Of a DNA stretch of 48,924 nucleotides, positions 1-7,878 are shown piece by piece. The first letter of the stretch is position 1. Each line of letters starts with the position of its first letter. Source of the DNA: an uncultured bacterium. GTDB taxonomy: Bacteria > Desulfobacterota > BSN033 > UBA1163. The notes under the pieces were generated by a model. That model was not told the DNA's origin, did not search any database, and worked only from the letters and a program-made list of their open reading frames with translations. Location: positions 1-48,924 of the forward strand of contig CALIBK010000052.1 in assembly GCA_938045955.1 (NCBI GenBank), read 5' to 3'. The translations under genes were made by a program, and so were the position numbers.

Positions 1-2
1 AA

Positions 3-70
3 ACGGGAATCCAGAGTGGTTATCTTTAAATAATACCAAGAATCGCTCAATTTAGGTACCTATTATTTTT
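3..70. repeat. Diverged copy of a dispersed intergenic repeat
   Basis: The block CGGGAATCCAG (4-14) is followed after exactly 26 bases by AATCGCTCAATTTAGGT (41-57). The same two blocks with the same 26-base gap occur at 27547-27600, while the gap sequences differ. The T/A-rich tail after each copy is also similar. The left edge is cut by the window, so the 5-prime half of the palindromic head is not visible. This looks like a non-coding dispersed element; no ORF is associated with it. Confidence 0.6.
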
Positions 71-108
71 CAATTTTATCAAATGAAATATTATTAGTCT
101 TATTTTCC

Positions 109-137
109 TTGACCAATTTGCAAATTTTCTATAGATT
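109..137 (+). promoter_or_regulatory. Possible sigma-70 promoter for the lipoate-ligase-like gene
   Basis: TTGACC at 109-114 is followed by TATAGA at 130-135 with a short 15-base spacer, or by TAGATT at 132-137 with 17 bases. It lies in A/T-rich DNA about 40 bases before the first gene. No other candidate is visible in the 174 bases before that gene. Match quality is moderate. Confidence 0.35.
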
Positions 138-174
138 GAAATTGAAAAAAATTTAATTTGGGGAACTTTTTAGA

Positions 175-1293
175 ATGGAGAGGTGGAGGTTTTTAGAGGT
201 TGATTGGCTCAGTTATGCGGAGACAGCTATTTTTCGGCCCGTGCTGATGCGTGCCAGAAGTGAAGGGATTATCCCGGATACCGTGAGCTTTTGTACCTTT
301 CCGAGGCCGAGTCTCATTACCACTTTCTTCAACGATCCAGAGAAGGATATCAATCTCGATTTCTGCAGAAGAAATAAAATCCCTGTGTTCCGCACAATTG
401 CAAGCGGTGGTCCTATTTTCGGGGATACAGGTTATATTTTTACTTTTCTTCACCTTGGAAGAGATAATCCAAAGGTTCCTCCAAGCCCGGAGAAGATGTT
501 TGAAAAGACCCTGAGAGGAATCGCGGAAGGAATTTCTGAATATTTTGAGGTGGAATGTCGTTTCAGACCATTAAATGATTTAGAATTAAAATGTGAAGAC
601 GAAATCTGGAGAAAGATTGGTCCATCCTCCTGTTTCTACGAAGAGAAGGCGATTCAAATGGGTTCCGGAATTCAGGTCAAACCACCGGATTTAGAATTGA
701 TCGCCTCGGCTATTACCCCCCCTGCTGAAAAATTTGAGGACAAACCTATTTCTCGAATCCAGGAGAGGATTACCTGTCTGGAAAGAGGAGTTGGAAGAAA
801 TATCGAGCTTCAAGAGATCAAAGAGATTTACATCAAGCAGATTGAAAGGGTATTTGAGGTTGAACTTGTTCCAGGGGAATTGACTCAGAGAGAGAAAGAG
901 TACTTTCAAGAGATGGAAAAGGAATATACTTCTGAAGAGTTTTTTATGGAGAGATCGGAACGAAGATTTGGGAAGATCCCCCCGGATGTGACGCGGAAGA
1001 TGATTCAGTTTAAAGTCCCGGAAGGTCCTCTGGTAAGGATTATTACTTTTACTCAACACAATAGACTTTGGGCCGTCTTAATCTCTGGGTCCATCCATGC
1101 AAGTCCTTTAAGACCCACCTCCCCTATCCATGAGATTGAAAAGGCATTGAAAGGGCAGCCTATTGACGTCCACTTATTTCACACTATAATTGAAGAGGTT
1201 ATGAATAGACCCCATTTTAATTTTGCAAAGGTTTCCGCAGAGATGTTAGCAAGAAAGATTTATGAGTGTGCCATTTCCCCCTCCCCCTCTTAA
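175..1293 (+). CDS. Divergent lipoate-protein ligase A-like protein
   Basis: A 372-residue protein resembling the LplA/BPL catalytic fold with a C-terminal accessory domain. Known relatives adenylate lipoate or octanoate and attach it to a lysine of E2 or GcvH domains in the cytoplasm. The lipoate loop is recognisable as SGGPIFGDTGY (77-87), and the catalytic-lysine segment as RKIG with Lys147. The usual HGTLL segment is degenerate (MGSGIQ, 162-167), so substrate or activity may differ. The accessory-like domain occupies about 255-350. The start has GGGGA ten bases upstream. The last residues (SPSPS) and the stop codon lie inside a GC-rich hairpin, suggesting that a repeat altered the C-terminus. 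It precedes acyl-CoA degradation genes. Fold is fairly sure; function is not. Confidence 0.6.
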   Translation: MERWRFLEVDWLSYAETAIFRPVLMRARSEGIIPDTVSFCTFPRPSLITTFFNDPEKDINLDFCRRNKIPVFRTIASGGPIFGDTGYIFTFLHLGRDNPKVPPSPEKMFEKTLRGIAEGISEYFEVECRFRPLNDLELKCEDEIWRKIGPSSCFYEEKAIQMGSGIQVKPPDLELIASAITPPAEKFEDKPISRIQERITCLERGVGRNIELQEIKEIYIKQIERVFEVELVPGELTQREKEYFQEMEKEYTSEEFFMERSERRFGKIPPDVTRKMIQFKVPEGPLVRIITFTQHNRLWAVLISGSIHASPLRPTSPIHEIEKALKGQPIDVHLFHTIIEEVMNRPHFNFAKVSAEMLARKIYECAISPSPS

Positions 1294-1302
1294 ACAGGGG
1301 GA
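1282..1302. repeat. GC-rich hairpin overlapping a stop codon
   Basis: TCCCCCT (1282-1288) and AGGGGGA (1296-1302) form a 7-bp perfect stem with a seven-base loop that carries the TAA of the upstream gene. The run is unlike the neighbouring coding DNA and resembles small intergenic repeat elements. No T-run follows on the + strand, so it is not a typical intrinsic terminator. Confidence 0.5.
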
Positions 1303-1337
1303 AAAAGAAAGAGCCACCCGACAAAGGGAGGGGATTC

Positions 1338-2486
1338 ATGAAAGAGAAGATGGGGATCCTTCGAGAACAGATTTCAAAACTTTATCGACTCGATTTTTAC
1401 AGGAAGAAAATGGATCAAGCTGGAATCAAGCCCTCTCGGATTAAAACCCAAAATGATTTTGAAAGGATCCCTTTTACTTCGAGCTCAGAAATTTTAGAAG
1501 AACTGAAAAAGAGACCGAAGGACTCTTCTTTATTCACCAAGGACGTCGTTCGTGTCAATTTCTCACCCTCTGGTCAGGATCTTTATCCAGTCTATCAGAC
1601 CAGGAAAGATCTTAAAAAGATGCATGAGGTTTGTGCCCGGACCTTACGAGCAGCGGGTGTTCGAAAAGATGATATTTGTGCAATCACTTATGGATACCAT
1701 CTCTTCATTGCAGGTCTATTCTATCAAAGCCAGCTCGAATATTACGGAGCAAAGGTGATCCCTTTAGGGCCAGGAGACTCAGAAAGGGCAGTTCATCTCA
1801 TCAATAAATATGATGTCTCAGTTTTGATCACCAATCCTACCTTTGCCCTCACATGTGCAGGGATCATCATTGGGGTGATCAATCTTACCGGATTGGGATT
1901 GAAATTCACAAGTCTTATCCTTTTCATTGCAGGCAACTCACTTCCACCTGCCCTGATCTTTACTATGCTTGCAGGGATTATCTTAGGTATGGGACTACCC
2001 ACCACAGCGGCCTATATTGTGCAAGCTGCCTTACTTATTCCCGCTCTGATTAAATTGGGAGTTCCAACCATCGCCGCTCACCTTTTTGTATTCTATTTTG
2101 CCATCATCTCTGCCATTACTCCTCCAGTCGCCATGGCTGTCTATGCGGCAGCAGGAATCAGTGGATCGAATCTCTGGAGGACAGGTTTGCAAGCTGTTAG
2201 AATTGGTGCGACAGGTTTTATCATTCCCTATATGTTTGTTTACGGTCCCTCTCTTTTGATGATTGGCTCCACCTGGACTATTCTGACCGCTCTTCTTTCT
2301 GCCTGCCTTGGAGTCATTGCCCTCTCTGCTGGTCTGATGGGATGGCTTTTTAAGGGGACCTCTTTAATAGAAAGAGGAATGCTCATAGTGGGTGCCATTC
2401 TTCTGATTAACCCCGGTCTTTTGACCGACGGGATAGGTCTTGCTCTATTCATGGCTGTCGTGATCATCCAGAAACTTAAAAAATGA
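1338..2486 (+). pseudogene. In-frame chimera: PaaK-like CoA ligase N-part fused to TRAP permease C-part
   Basis: One open frame of 382 codons from the ATG at 1338, chosen for the GGGAGGGG about four bases upstream. Residues 1-171 match the start of phenylacetate-CoA-ligase-like adenylating enzymes; the nucleotide loop is atypical (FSPSGQD instead of SSGTTG). After NPTFAL, near nucleotide 1850, the protein changes abruptly into the membrane end of a fused TRAP permease: GIIIGVINLTGLGLKF, the diagnostic GMGLPTTAAYI, SAITPPVAMAVYAAAG and several hydrophobic helices. The ligase lacks its C-terminal two thirds, and the permease lacks its N-terminal half and its binding protein. Neither activity is expected. 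It is best read as a deletion joining two genes, or as an assembly join; a functional fusion is unlikely. Confidence 0.85.
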
Positions 2487-2499
2487 GAGGAGATGAAGG

Positions 2500-3057
2500 A
2501 TGCCATTTCTTCCGCAGATCACTTCCTTTGAAGGCAAATCACCTCAGTACGATGAGACGGTGTTTATTGATCCCACCGCAAGATTGATCGGAGAGGTCGT
2601 GATCCAATCTTATGCGAGTATTTGGCCCCTTACGGTTCTCAGGGCGGATAGTAATCGCATTTTTATTGGGGAACGATCAGCCCTTCTGGATAAGGTGCTC
2701 ATCGAGGCTCCAAAAGATTATCCAGTCACGATCGAAAAAAATGTATTGGTCAGCCATGGGGCTATTCTTCATGGATGTACGGTGAGGGAAGGAGCCATTG
2801 TTGGGATCGGTGCCATTGTACTGGATGGAGCAGAGGTAGGAGGATATTCCATGGTTGGAAGCGGATGTGTGGTCCCACCCGGAATGAAGATCCCTGAGAA
2901 TTCCCTGGTCTTAGGGATTCCCGGAAAGGTCGTCAGGAATCTTAGTGAAGAGGAACGAAAAAGATCAGAACAACAGATTGCAGAGGCTTATGAGAAATCA
3001 AGAAAGTATTTAAAGATTTTTCAAAGGATGGGAGAGAATCATGTTTTACGAGTTTGA
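2500..3057 (+). CDS. Gamma-carbonic-anhydrase-like hexapeptide-repeat protein (YrdA/PaaY type)
   Basis: A 185-residue left-handed beta-helix protein with hexapeptide repeats from about residue 25 to 140, followed by a C-terminal helix. Family members bind zinc with three histidines at trimer interfaces; PaaY acts as a thioesterase in phenylacetate breakdown, others as carbonic anhydrases. Two histidines are present in VSHGAILHG (His86, His91). At the expected position of the third histidine the sequence reads KVLIEAP, with Glu69, so zinc binding may be altered. GAGGAG lies just before the ATG. It overlaps the next gene by 17 bases, implying translational coupling with acyl-CoA dehydrogenation. 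Family assignment is firm; substrate is unknown. Confidence 0.8.
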   Translation: MPFLPQITSFEGKSPQYDETVFIDPTARLIGEVVIQSYASIWPLTVLRADSNRIFIGERSALLDKVLIEAPKDYPVTIEKNVLVSHGAILHGCTVREGAIVGIGAIVLDGAEVGGYSMVGSGCVVPPGMKIPENSLVLGIPGKVVRNLSEEERKRSEQQIAEAYEKSRKYLKIFQRMGENHVLRV

Positions 3058-4183
3058 TGAACGACAGAGAGCATTCCGAGAAAAAGTCAGACAGACCTAC
3101 GAGAAGGAAGTGAGACCCATTGTTGAGGAATACGAAAAAAAGGAATCCTTTCCCGTCTTTCTCTTTCGAAGATTGGGAGAGGAGCATCTGTTGTGTCTCA
3201 GGTGCCCCAAAAAATATGGGGGGCCGGGGATGGATAAAATCTCCGAATGTATCTCTATGGAGGAGCTCAACCGTATTTGTGCAGGGATCGGGGCAGGAGT
3301 GATGGTCCATGGGGGGTTGGGGACAGATCCTATCCTTCGATTTGGCTCCGAGGGATTGAAACAGACCTATCTCCCTCCAGCGGTTCGGGGAGAGAAGATT
3401 GGTGCCTTTGCCCTGACAGAGCCGAACGCCGGTTCAGATGCCTCAAGCCTGCGAACCCTCGCCATAAAGGTGGAAGGTAGATATCGTCTGAATGGTTCGA
3501 AGACTTTCATCACAAATGGAACCATCTGTGATTTTGTTACCGTGGCCGCCTATACCCATCCTGAAAAGAGGGGAACAGGAATCAACCTTTTTGTGGTGAA
3601 TCGGGAGGATCAAGGATTTTCCGTCATTAAGAAATTGAGGAAGCTTGGAAATCATACGGCCGATACTGCTGAGCTCGCCTTTGATGATTGTTTTGTCCCA
3701 AAAGAGAGGATGATTGGTGAGCAGGAGTGTGGGGGATTGGAGCAATTGGAGGAGACCTTGAAATCGGGAAGAATCACCTATGGGGCGAGAAGCACGGGTG
3801 TAGCTCAGGCGGCTTTTGAAACGACTCTTTCTTATGTTCGGGAAGCCAAAAGAAGAGGAAATCTTCTCCAAAAATCCCAGGCCATCCGATTCATTCTCGC
3901 TGAAATGGCCATGTTTATTGAAGTGATGCGATACACGACCTATCGTGGGGCATGGCTCTTTGACCAGGGGATGGCCTCCATGAAGGATGCCTCCATTGTC
4001 AAGCTCTTCTGCACAGAGACCTTGCAGAAGATTGTGATGAAAGCCATAGAGATTCAGAAAGAAGCGGGACTCAGAACAGACAATCCTATTCAACGATACT
4101 TTCGGGATGCAAGGCTTTTCAAGATTCCCGAAGGGACGTCTGAAATTCAGCATCTTGTCATTGCCAGAGAGTTAGGGATTTAG
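3041..4183 (+). CDS. Acyl-CoA dehydrogenase, catalytic-type
   Basis: A 380-residue flavoprotein with the usual N-terminal helical, middle beta and C-terminal helical domains. It oxidises acyl-CoA to enoyl-CoA and passes electrons to ETF. The FAD/substrate segment LTEPNAGSDASS is present, and the C-terminal IPEGTSEIQ carries the expected catalytic base Glu364. It starts inside the hexapeptide gene and is followed 35 bases later by a second dehydrogenase. The pairing suggests either two sequential steps or a heteromeric enzyme in which this is the active subunit. Chain length or aromatic specificity cannot be read from sequence. Confidence 0.92.
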   Translation: MFYEFDERQRAFREKVRQTYEKEVRPIVEEYEKKESFPVFLFRRLGEEHLLCLRCPKKYGGPGMDKISECISMEELNRICAGIGAGVMVHGGLGTDPILRFGSEGLKQTYLPPAVRGEKIGAFALTEPNAGSDASSLRTLAIKVEGRYRLNGSKTFITNGTICDFVTVAAYTHPEKRGTGINLFVVNREDQGFSVIKKLRKLGNHTADTAELAFDDCFVPKERMIGEQECGGLEQLEETLKSGRITYGARSTGVAQAAFETTLSYVREAKRRGNLLQKSQAIRFILAEMAMFIEVMRYTTYRGAWLFDQGMASMKDASIVKLFCTETLQKIVMKAIEIQKEAGLRTDNPIQRYFRDARLFKIPEGTSEIQHLVIARELGI

Positions 4184-4218
4184 TCGTTCAGGATTAAAAA
4201 AGAGAGAAGGGGATAAGA

Positions 4219-5358
4219 ATGGAATTTGAACTCTCCGAGGAACAAAAGGATATCCAGAAAGCAGCAGAAGAATTCGCCCGGGGAGAATTCGATCCGGATC
4301 TTGCTCTTGAACTGGATCAGAGGGGGATTTTCCCTGAAACGATATGGAAAAAGGCCACCCGACTGGGTTTTATTGGAATTCATTATCCCGAAGAAGTTGG
4401 AGGCCAGGGTTTGAGTTTATTGGAGAGCATTCTGGTCATGGAAGCCTTTTGTCGAAGGGACTCCGGGATTGGAAGTGCTCTGAGCCTTGTTGACCTTGGC
4501 TCAGATCTCATCTTGAAATTTGGGTCCAGGGATCAGAAAGAGAAGTTTCTTCCTCCTATTATCCAAGGGGAGAAGCAAATGACGGTTGCCTTTGGGGAAT
4601 CGGAGGATGAGCAAGATCTATCGGTCCTATCTACCCAAGCGGAAAAAAGAGAAGAGGGGTATCTTGTGAAAGGAGTGAAGAAATATGTCCTGAATCTCTC
4701 CCGGGCGGATATGTTTGTTATCCTCTGTAGAGAATCCGGCGAGCAGTGGCTCCCATTGATTGTGGAAAAGGATCAAGACCGGATGGAGATTTATCCCATC
4801 GAGAAAATGGGATTAAAAATGATTTCTTCCGGGGATCTACATCTTCAAAGCGTTGGAGTTCCCTATGAAAATCGGTTAGGGGAAAGAGGCCAGGAAATGG
4901 ATCTATTTCAATATTATCATCGGGTGAAGAGTTTAAGATTTCTCGCCCAAGCACTCGGACTAATGGAAGGGGCTTTTGAACGGGCCCTTAGGTATTCGAC
5001 CCAGAGAGAGCAATTTGGAAGAAGACTTTCACAGTTTCAGGTGATTAAGCATAAACTGGCCGAGATGCAGGTCGGGATTGAGATTTCCAGATCTCTTATC
5101 TATAAAGCTGCATTAGAGGTAGAGAGAGGGGAACTTTACCCAAAAGCTCTTTTTATTTCAAAGATAGAAGTAGGTCGAAGAATGACGGGGATCGTCGATG
5201 AAGCTTTACAAATTTTTGGGGGATATGGGTATATGGCCGAAGAAGAGATCGAGCGCTTTTATAGGGATGCCTGGACCATCCGAACTCAATTAGGTACAGA
5301 AGAGGAGATGAGAGATCTTTTGAGTGAACGAATAGTGGGAAAAAAGAATGAACCTTAA
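4219..5358 (+). CDS. Acyl-CoA dehydrogenase paralogue lacking the usual catalytic glutamate
   Basis: A 379-residue member of the same family. The FAD-contacting REQFGR motif and the C-terminal helical domain are present. Where active relatives have EGTSEI, this protein reads QLGTEEE, so Leu358 aligns with the catalytic Glu. No obvious replacement glutamate is seen at the alternative helix-G site used by isovaleryl-type enzymes. This may be a non-catalytic partner in a heteromeric dehydrogenase, as known for some steroid- and pimeloyl-CoA dehydrogenases, or an enzyme using another base. AGAAGGGG precedes the start. Its end overlaps the next gene by 11 bases. Confidence 0.85.
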   Translation: MEFELSEEQKDIQKAAEEFARGEFDPDLALELDQRGIFPETIWKKATRLGFIGIHYPEEVGGQGLSLLESILVMEAFCRRDSGIGSALSLVDLGSDLILKFGSRDQKEKFLPPIIQGEKQMTVAFGESEDEQDLSVLSTQAEKREEGYLVKGVKKYVLNLSRADMFVILCRESGEQWLPLIVEKDQDRMEIYPIEKMGLKMISSGDLHLQSVGVPYENRLGERGQEMDLFQYYHRVKSLRFLAQALGLMEGAFERALRYSTQREQFGRRLSQFQVIKHKLAEMQVGIEISRSLIYKAALEVERGELYPKALFISKIEVGRRMTGIVDEALQIFGGYGYMAEEEIERFYRDAWTIRTQLGTEEEMRDLLSERIVGKKNEP

Positions 5359-6316
5359 TAGGATCAAAAGAATTTTAGTTGTTGGAGCGGGGACCATGGG
5401 ACACTCCATAGCCATGGTCTTTGCACAGAATGGATTCGAGACAGACCTGGTTGATTTAAAAGAAGAGATCTTAGAGCGGGCTTTAAATTTAATAAAATCT
5501 AATCTTGAGACTCTCAGCAAAGTAAAGATAATCCGTTCAAAGGAAATCCCGAAGATTCTTAATCGAATTCATCCTTCCACCTCACTCTCTATTGCAAGGA
5601 GAGCCGATCTTGTCCTCGAGGCTATTTCAGAGAAGCCAAAAGCCAAGAAGGAACTATTTTCTTCTTTAGACCAAATTTGCTCCCCTCAAACCATCCTTGC
5701 CAGTAACACCTCTTACCTCAATATCTTTAAAATCGTAAAGACCCAACGTCCAGAGAGGGTATTGATCACCCACTGGTATGCCCCTCCTCATCTTATTCCT
5801 CTGGTCGATGTGGTGAAAGGACCTAAAACTTCCCCAGAGACGGTGGAGCTCGTAAGGAAGCTTCTTATAAAGATAGGCAAGAAACCTTTAGTGATGAAGA
5901 AGTTTATTCCTGGATACATTGTGAATCGTCTCCAGAGAGCGATGGCGAGGGAGATCTTCTATCTTTTAGATCATCAATATGCCTTACCCGAAGAGATTGA
6001 CCATGCGGTGAAGTGGAGTCTTGGAATTCGAATTCCCATCGTTGGAGTGGTTCAAAGATATGATTTTACCGGATTGGATCTGGCCCTCACTTTTGAAGAG
6101 AATCCTTCGATTCGTCTTGTTTCTAAAAATCGAAAGCCTCAAACTCTCATCCATCTGGTTCAGAAAGGATATCTGGGGGTTAAGACGGGAAGAGGTTTTT
6201 ATGATTATTCTTCGCGAGGGATGAAAGAGGTCATCCGGGAAAGAGATTTAAAGATGTTGGGATTGCTTAATTTTTTGAAAACCTCATCCCTTTTAAATTC
6301 ATCAAATATTAAATAA
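5348..6316 (+). CDS. 3-hydroxyacyl-CoA dehydrogenase, NAD-dependent
   Basis: A 322-residue protein with an N-terminal Rossmann domain (GAGTMG, 13-18) and a C-terminal helical dimerisation domain. It oxidises 3-hydroxyacyl-CoA to 3-ketoacyl-CoA with NAD+. The catalytic region has Ser119-Asn120, then His142 in THWYAPPHLIPLVDV. The HWY-PPH form differs from the HFFNP of classical FadB/HbdH and resembles the wider lambda-crystallin/hydroxyacid branch, so another 3-hydroxy acid or its CoA ester is possible. It completes a dehydrogenase set with the two genes before it, but hydratase and thiolase are not in the window. Confidence 0.85.
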   Translation: MNLNRIKRILVVGAGTMGHSIAMVFAQNGFETDLVDLKEEILERALNLIKSNLETLSKVKIIRSKEIPKILNRIHPSTSLSIARRADLVLEAISEKPKAKKELFSSLDQICSPQTILASNTSYLNIFKIVKTQRPERVLITHWYAPPHLIPLVDVVKGPKTSPETVELVRKLLIKIGKKPLVMKKFIPGYIVNRLQRAMAREIFYLLDHQYALPEEIDHAVKWSLGIRIPIVGVVQRYDFTGLDLALTFEENPSIRLVSKNRKPQTLIHLVQKGYLGVKTGRGFYDYSSRGMKEVIRERDLKMLGLLNFLKTSSLLNSSNIK

Positions 6317-6399
6317 AATTCCCTTTTCCCTCTCTCCTTTGACAATCTCAAGATTAATTGATAAAGTATTTTTGTTAAATAATTCGAAAGGATTTTTTA

Positions 6400-7869
6400 T
6401 TGAGACTTGGAACAAAATTAACCCTTTATCTTTCCCTTATAATTGTCCTGGTTCTTTCAGGATACGGATATTTTCATATCCTCTCTCGACGAGATATCCT
6501 GATGAGAAAGATGAAGATCGAGGTCCGGAGTATCGGGCAAACCCTAAAAGTTTCACTGGAAAAGATCTCTCTTCCGAGAGGAATGGAATTAGTTCAGGAT
6601 TTGATCGATGCCGTGGAAGAGGATGAGAAGATTCAAGGTGTCATTGTCTTTCATCGCTCAAAAGGACTCCTCTTTAAATCCCAATCGCTGGAGGAAGAGA
6701 TAGAACCCTATTTGAATTTGATCCAAAAGGCCATGGAAGAAAATCTCCCTCAGGAGGCATTTAAATTTTATAAAAAGACCCCTGTCTTTTCCTATGCCTT
6801 TCCATTGAAGGACCGGAGGGGACAGACCATCGGCGGGGTTTCTATTCTTCAGAATACCTCCTTTGTGGAGAGAGAGATCCGGAGAGCAGAGCGGGACATT
6901 TTTATTACCATTTTTATCCTCCTCAGTGGAACTGTGGTCTTCATCCTTTTGGGGATGAGGAAATGGATTTCTCATCCAATTTCCCGACTCATGGAGGCGA
7001 CAAGGGAGCTGGCCAGAGGGAATCTCGATCTTCAAATGGATTGGAGAAGAAAAGATGAGCTGTCCCAGCTGGGTCAAGCCTTTAACCAAATGGCCATCGA
7101 ATTAAAAGAGGCTCAACAAAGAATTGTTAAGGAGGCCGAGAAGAAGCTGGAGTTAGAAAGGACCCTCAGACAATCCGAGAGATTAGCAACGGTTGGACAA
7201 TTGGCCTCCGGGCTAGCCCATGAGATGGGTACTCCACTCAATATTATTTCGGGAAGAATTGAACTTACCAGGAAAAGAACCCAGAATGGGGAGGTTCAGA
7301 AGAATTTAGAGATTATTGCCCAACAAACAGAACGTATTACAAAGATTATCCGTCAACTCCTCGGTTATGTGAGAAAAAAGAAGGGTGAGCAGGCGAGAGT
7401 TCTGGTTGGTGAACTTCTCGATTCCACACTTAGTTTTATTGATTACCCAACGATGAAACAAGATATTAAAATTATTAAAGATTTCCAGAAAGACCTCCCT
7501 CCGATATACGGGGATCGGGATCAACTCCAGCAGGTTTTTCTCAATCTCTTTCTCAATGCCCTACAGGCCATGCCTCAAGGAGGAACCTTAAGGGTTGCTA
7601 CCTCCTTGAAGCAAATATTGAAGGAGGGGATGGAGAATGGTGAGAGATCTTATGTGGAAATAGAAGTCCAGGATTCAGGGATCGGAATGGATAAAGAGAT
7701 TTTGGAAAATATCTTTACCCCCTTTTTTACCACTAAAGAAACAGGAAGTGGATTGGGTCTGATGGTCGCTCAGGGCATTGTTCAAGATCATGAAGGCTGG
7801 ATCGAGGTAGAGAGTGAAGTGGGCAGGGGATCCCGCTTTAAAATCTACCTTCCCTCATGGGAGGGATAA
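6400..7869 (+). CDS. Membrane sensor histidine kinase (NtrB-like)
   Basis: A 489-residue sensor. TM1 covers about 8-28, a periplasmic sensor region follows to about 165, then TM2 (166-187), HAMP (about 188-240), a coiled stretch, HisKA with His274 in GLAHEMGTPLN, and an ATPase domain with DSGIGM and GSGLGL boxes. It should autophosphorylate and pass phosphate to the regulator nine bases downstream. The start is a TTG at 6400 with GAAAGGA eight bases upstream; no ATG fits TM1. The signal is unknown: the periplasmic region shows no recognised ligand motif. Confidence 0.9.
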   Translation: MRLGTKLTLYLSLIIVLVLSGYGYFHILSRRDILMRKMKIEVRSIGQTLKVSLEKISLPRGMELVQDLIDAVEEDEKIQGVIVFHRSKGLLFKSQSLEEEIEPYLNLIQKAMEENLPQEAFKFYKKTPVFSYAFPLKDRRGQTIGGVSILQNTSFVEREIRRAERDIFITIFILLSGTVVFILLGMRKWISHPISRLMEATRELARGNLDLQMDWRRKDELSQLGQAFNQMAIELKEAQQRIVKEAEKKLELERTLRQSERLATVGQLASGLAHEMGTPLNIISGRIELTRKRTQNGEVQKNLEIIAQQTERITKIIRQLLGYVRKKKGEQARVLVGELLDSTLSFIDYPTMKQDIKIIKDFQKDLPPIYGDRDQLQQVFLNLFLNALQAMPQGGTLRVATSLKQILKEGMENGERSYVEIEVQDSGIGMDKEILENIFTPFFTTKETGSGLGLMVAQGIVQDHEGWIEVESEVGRGSRFKIYLPSWEG

Positions 7870-7878
7870 AGGAATAAG

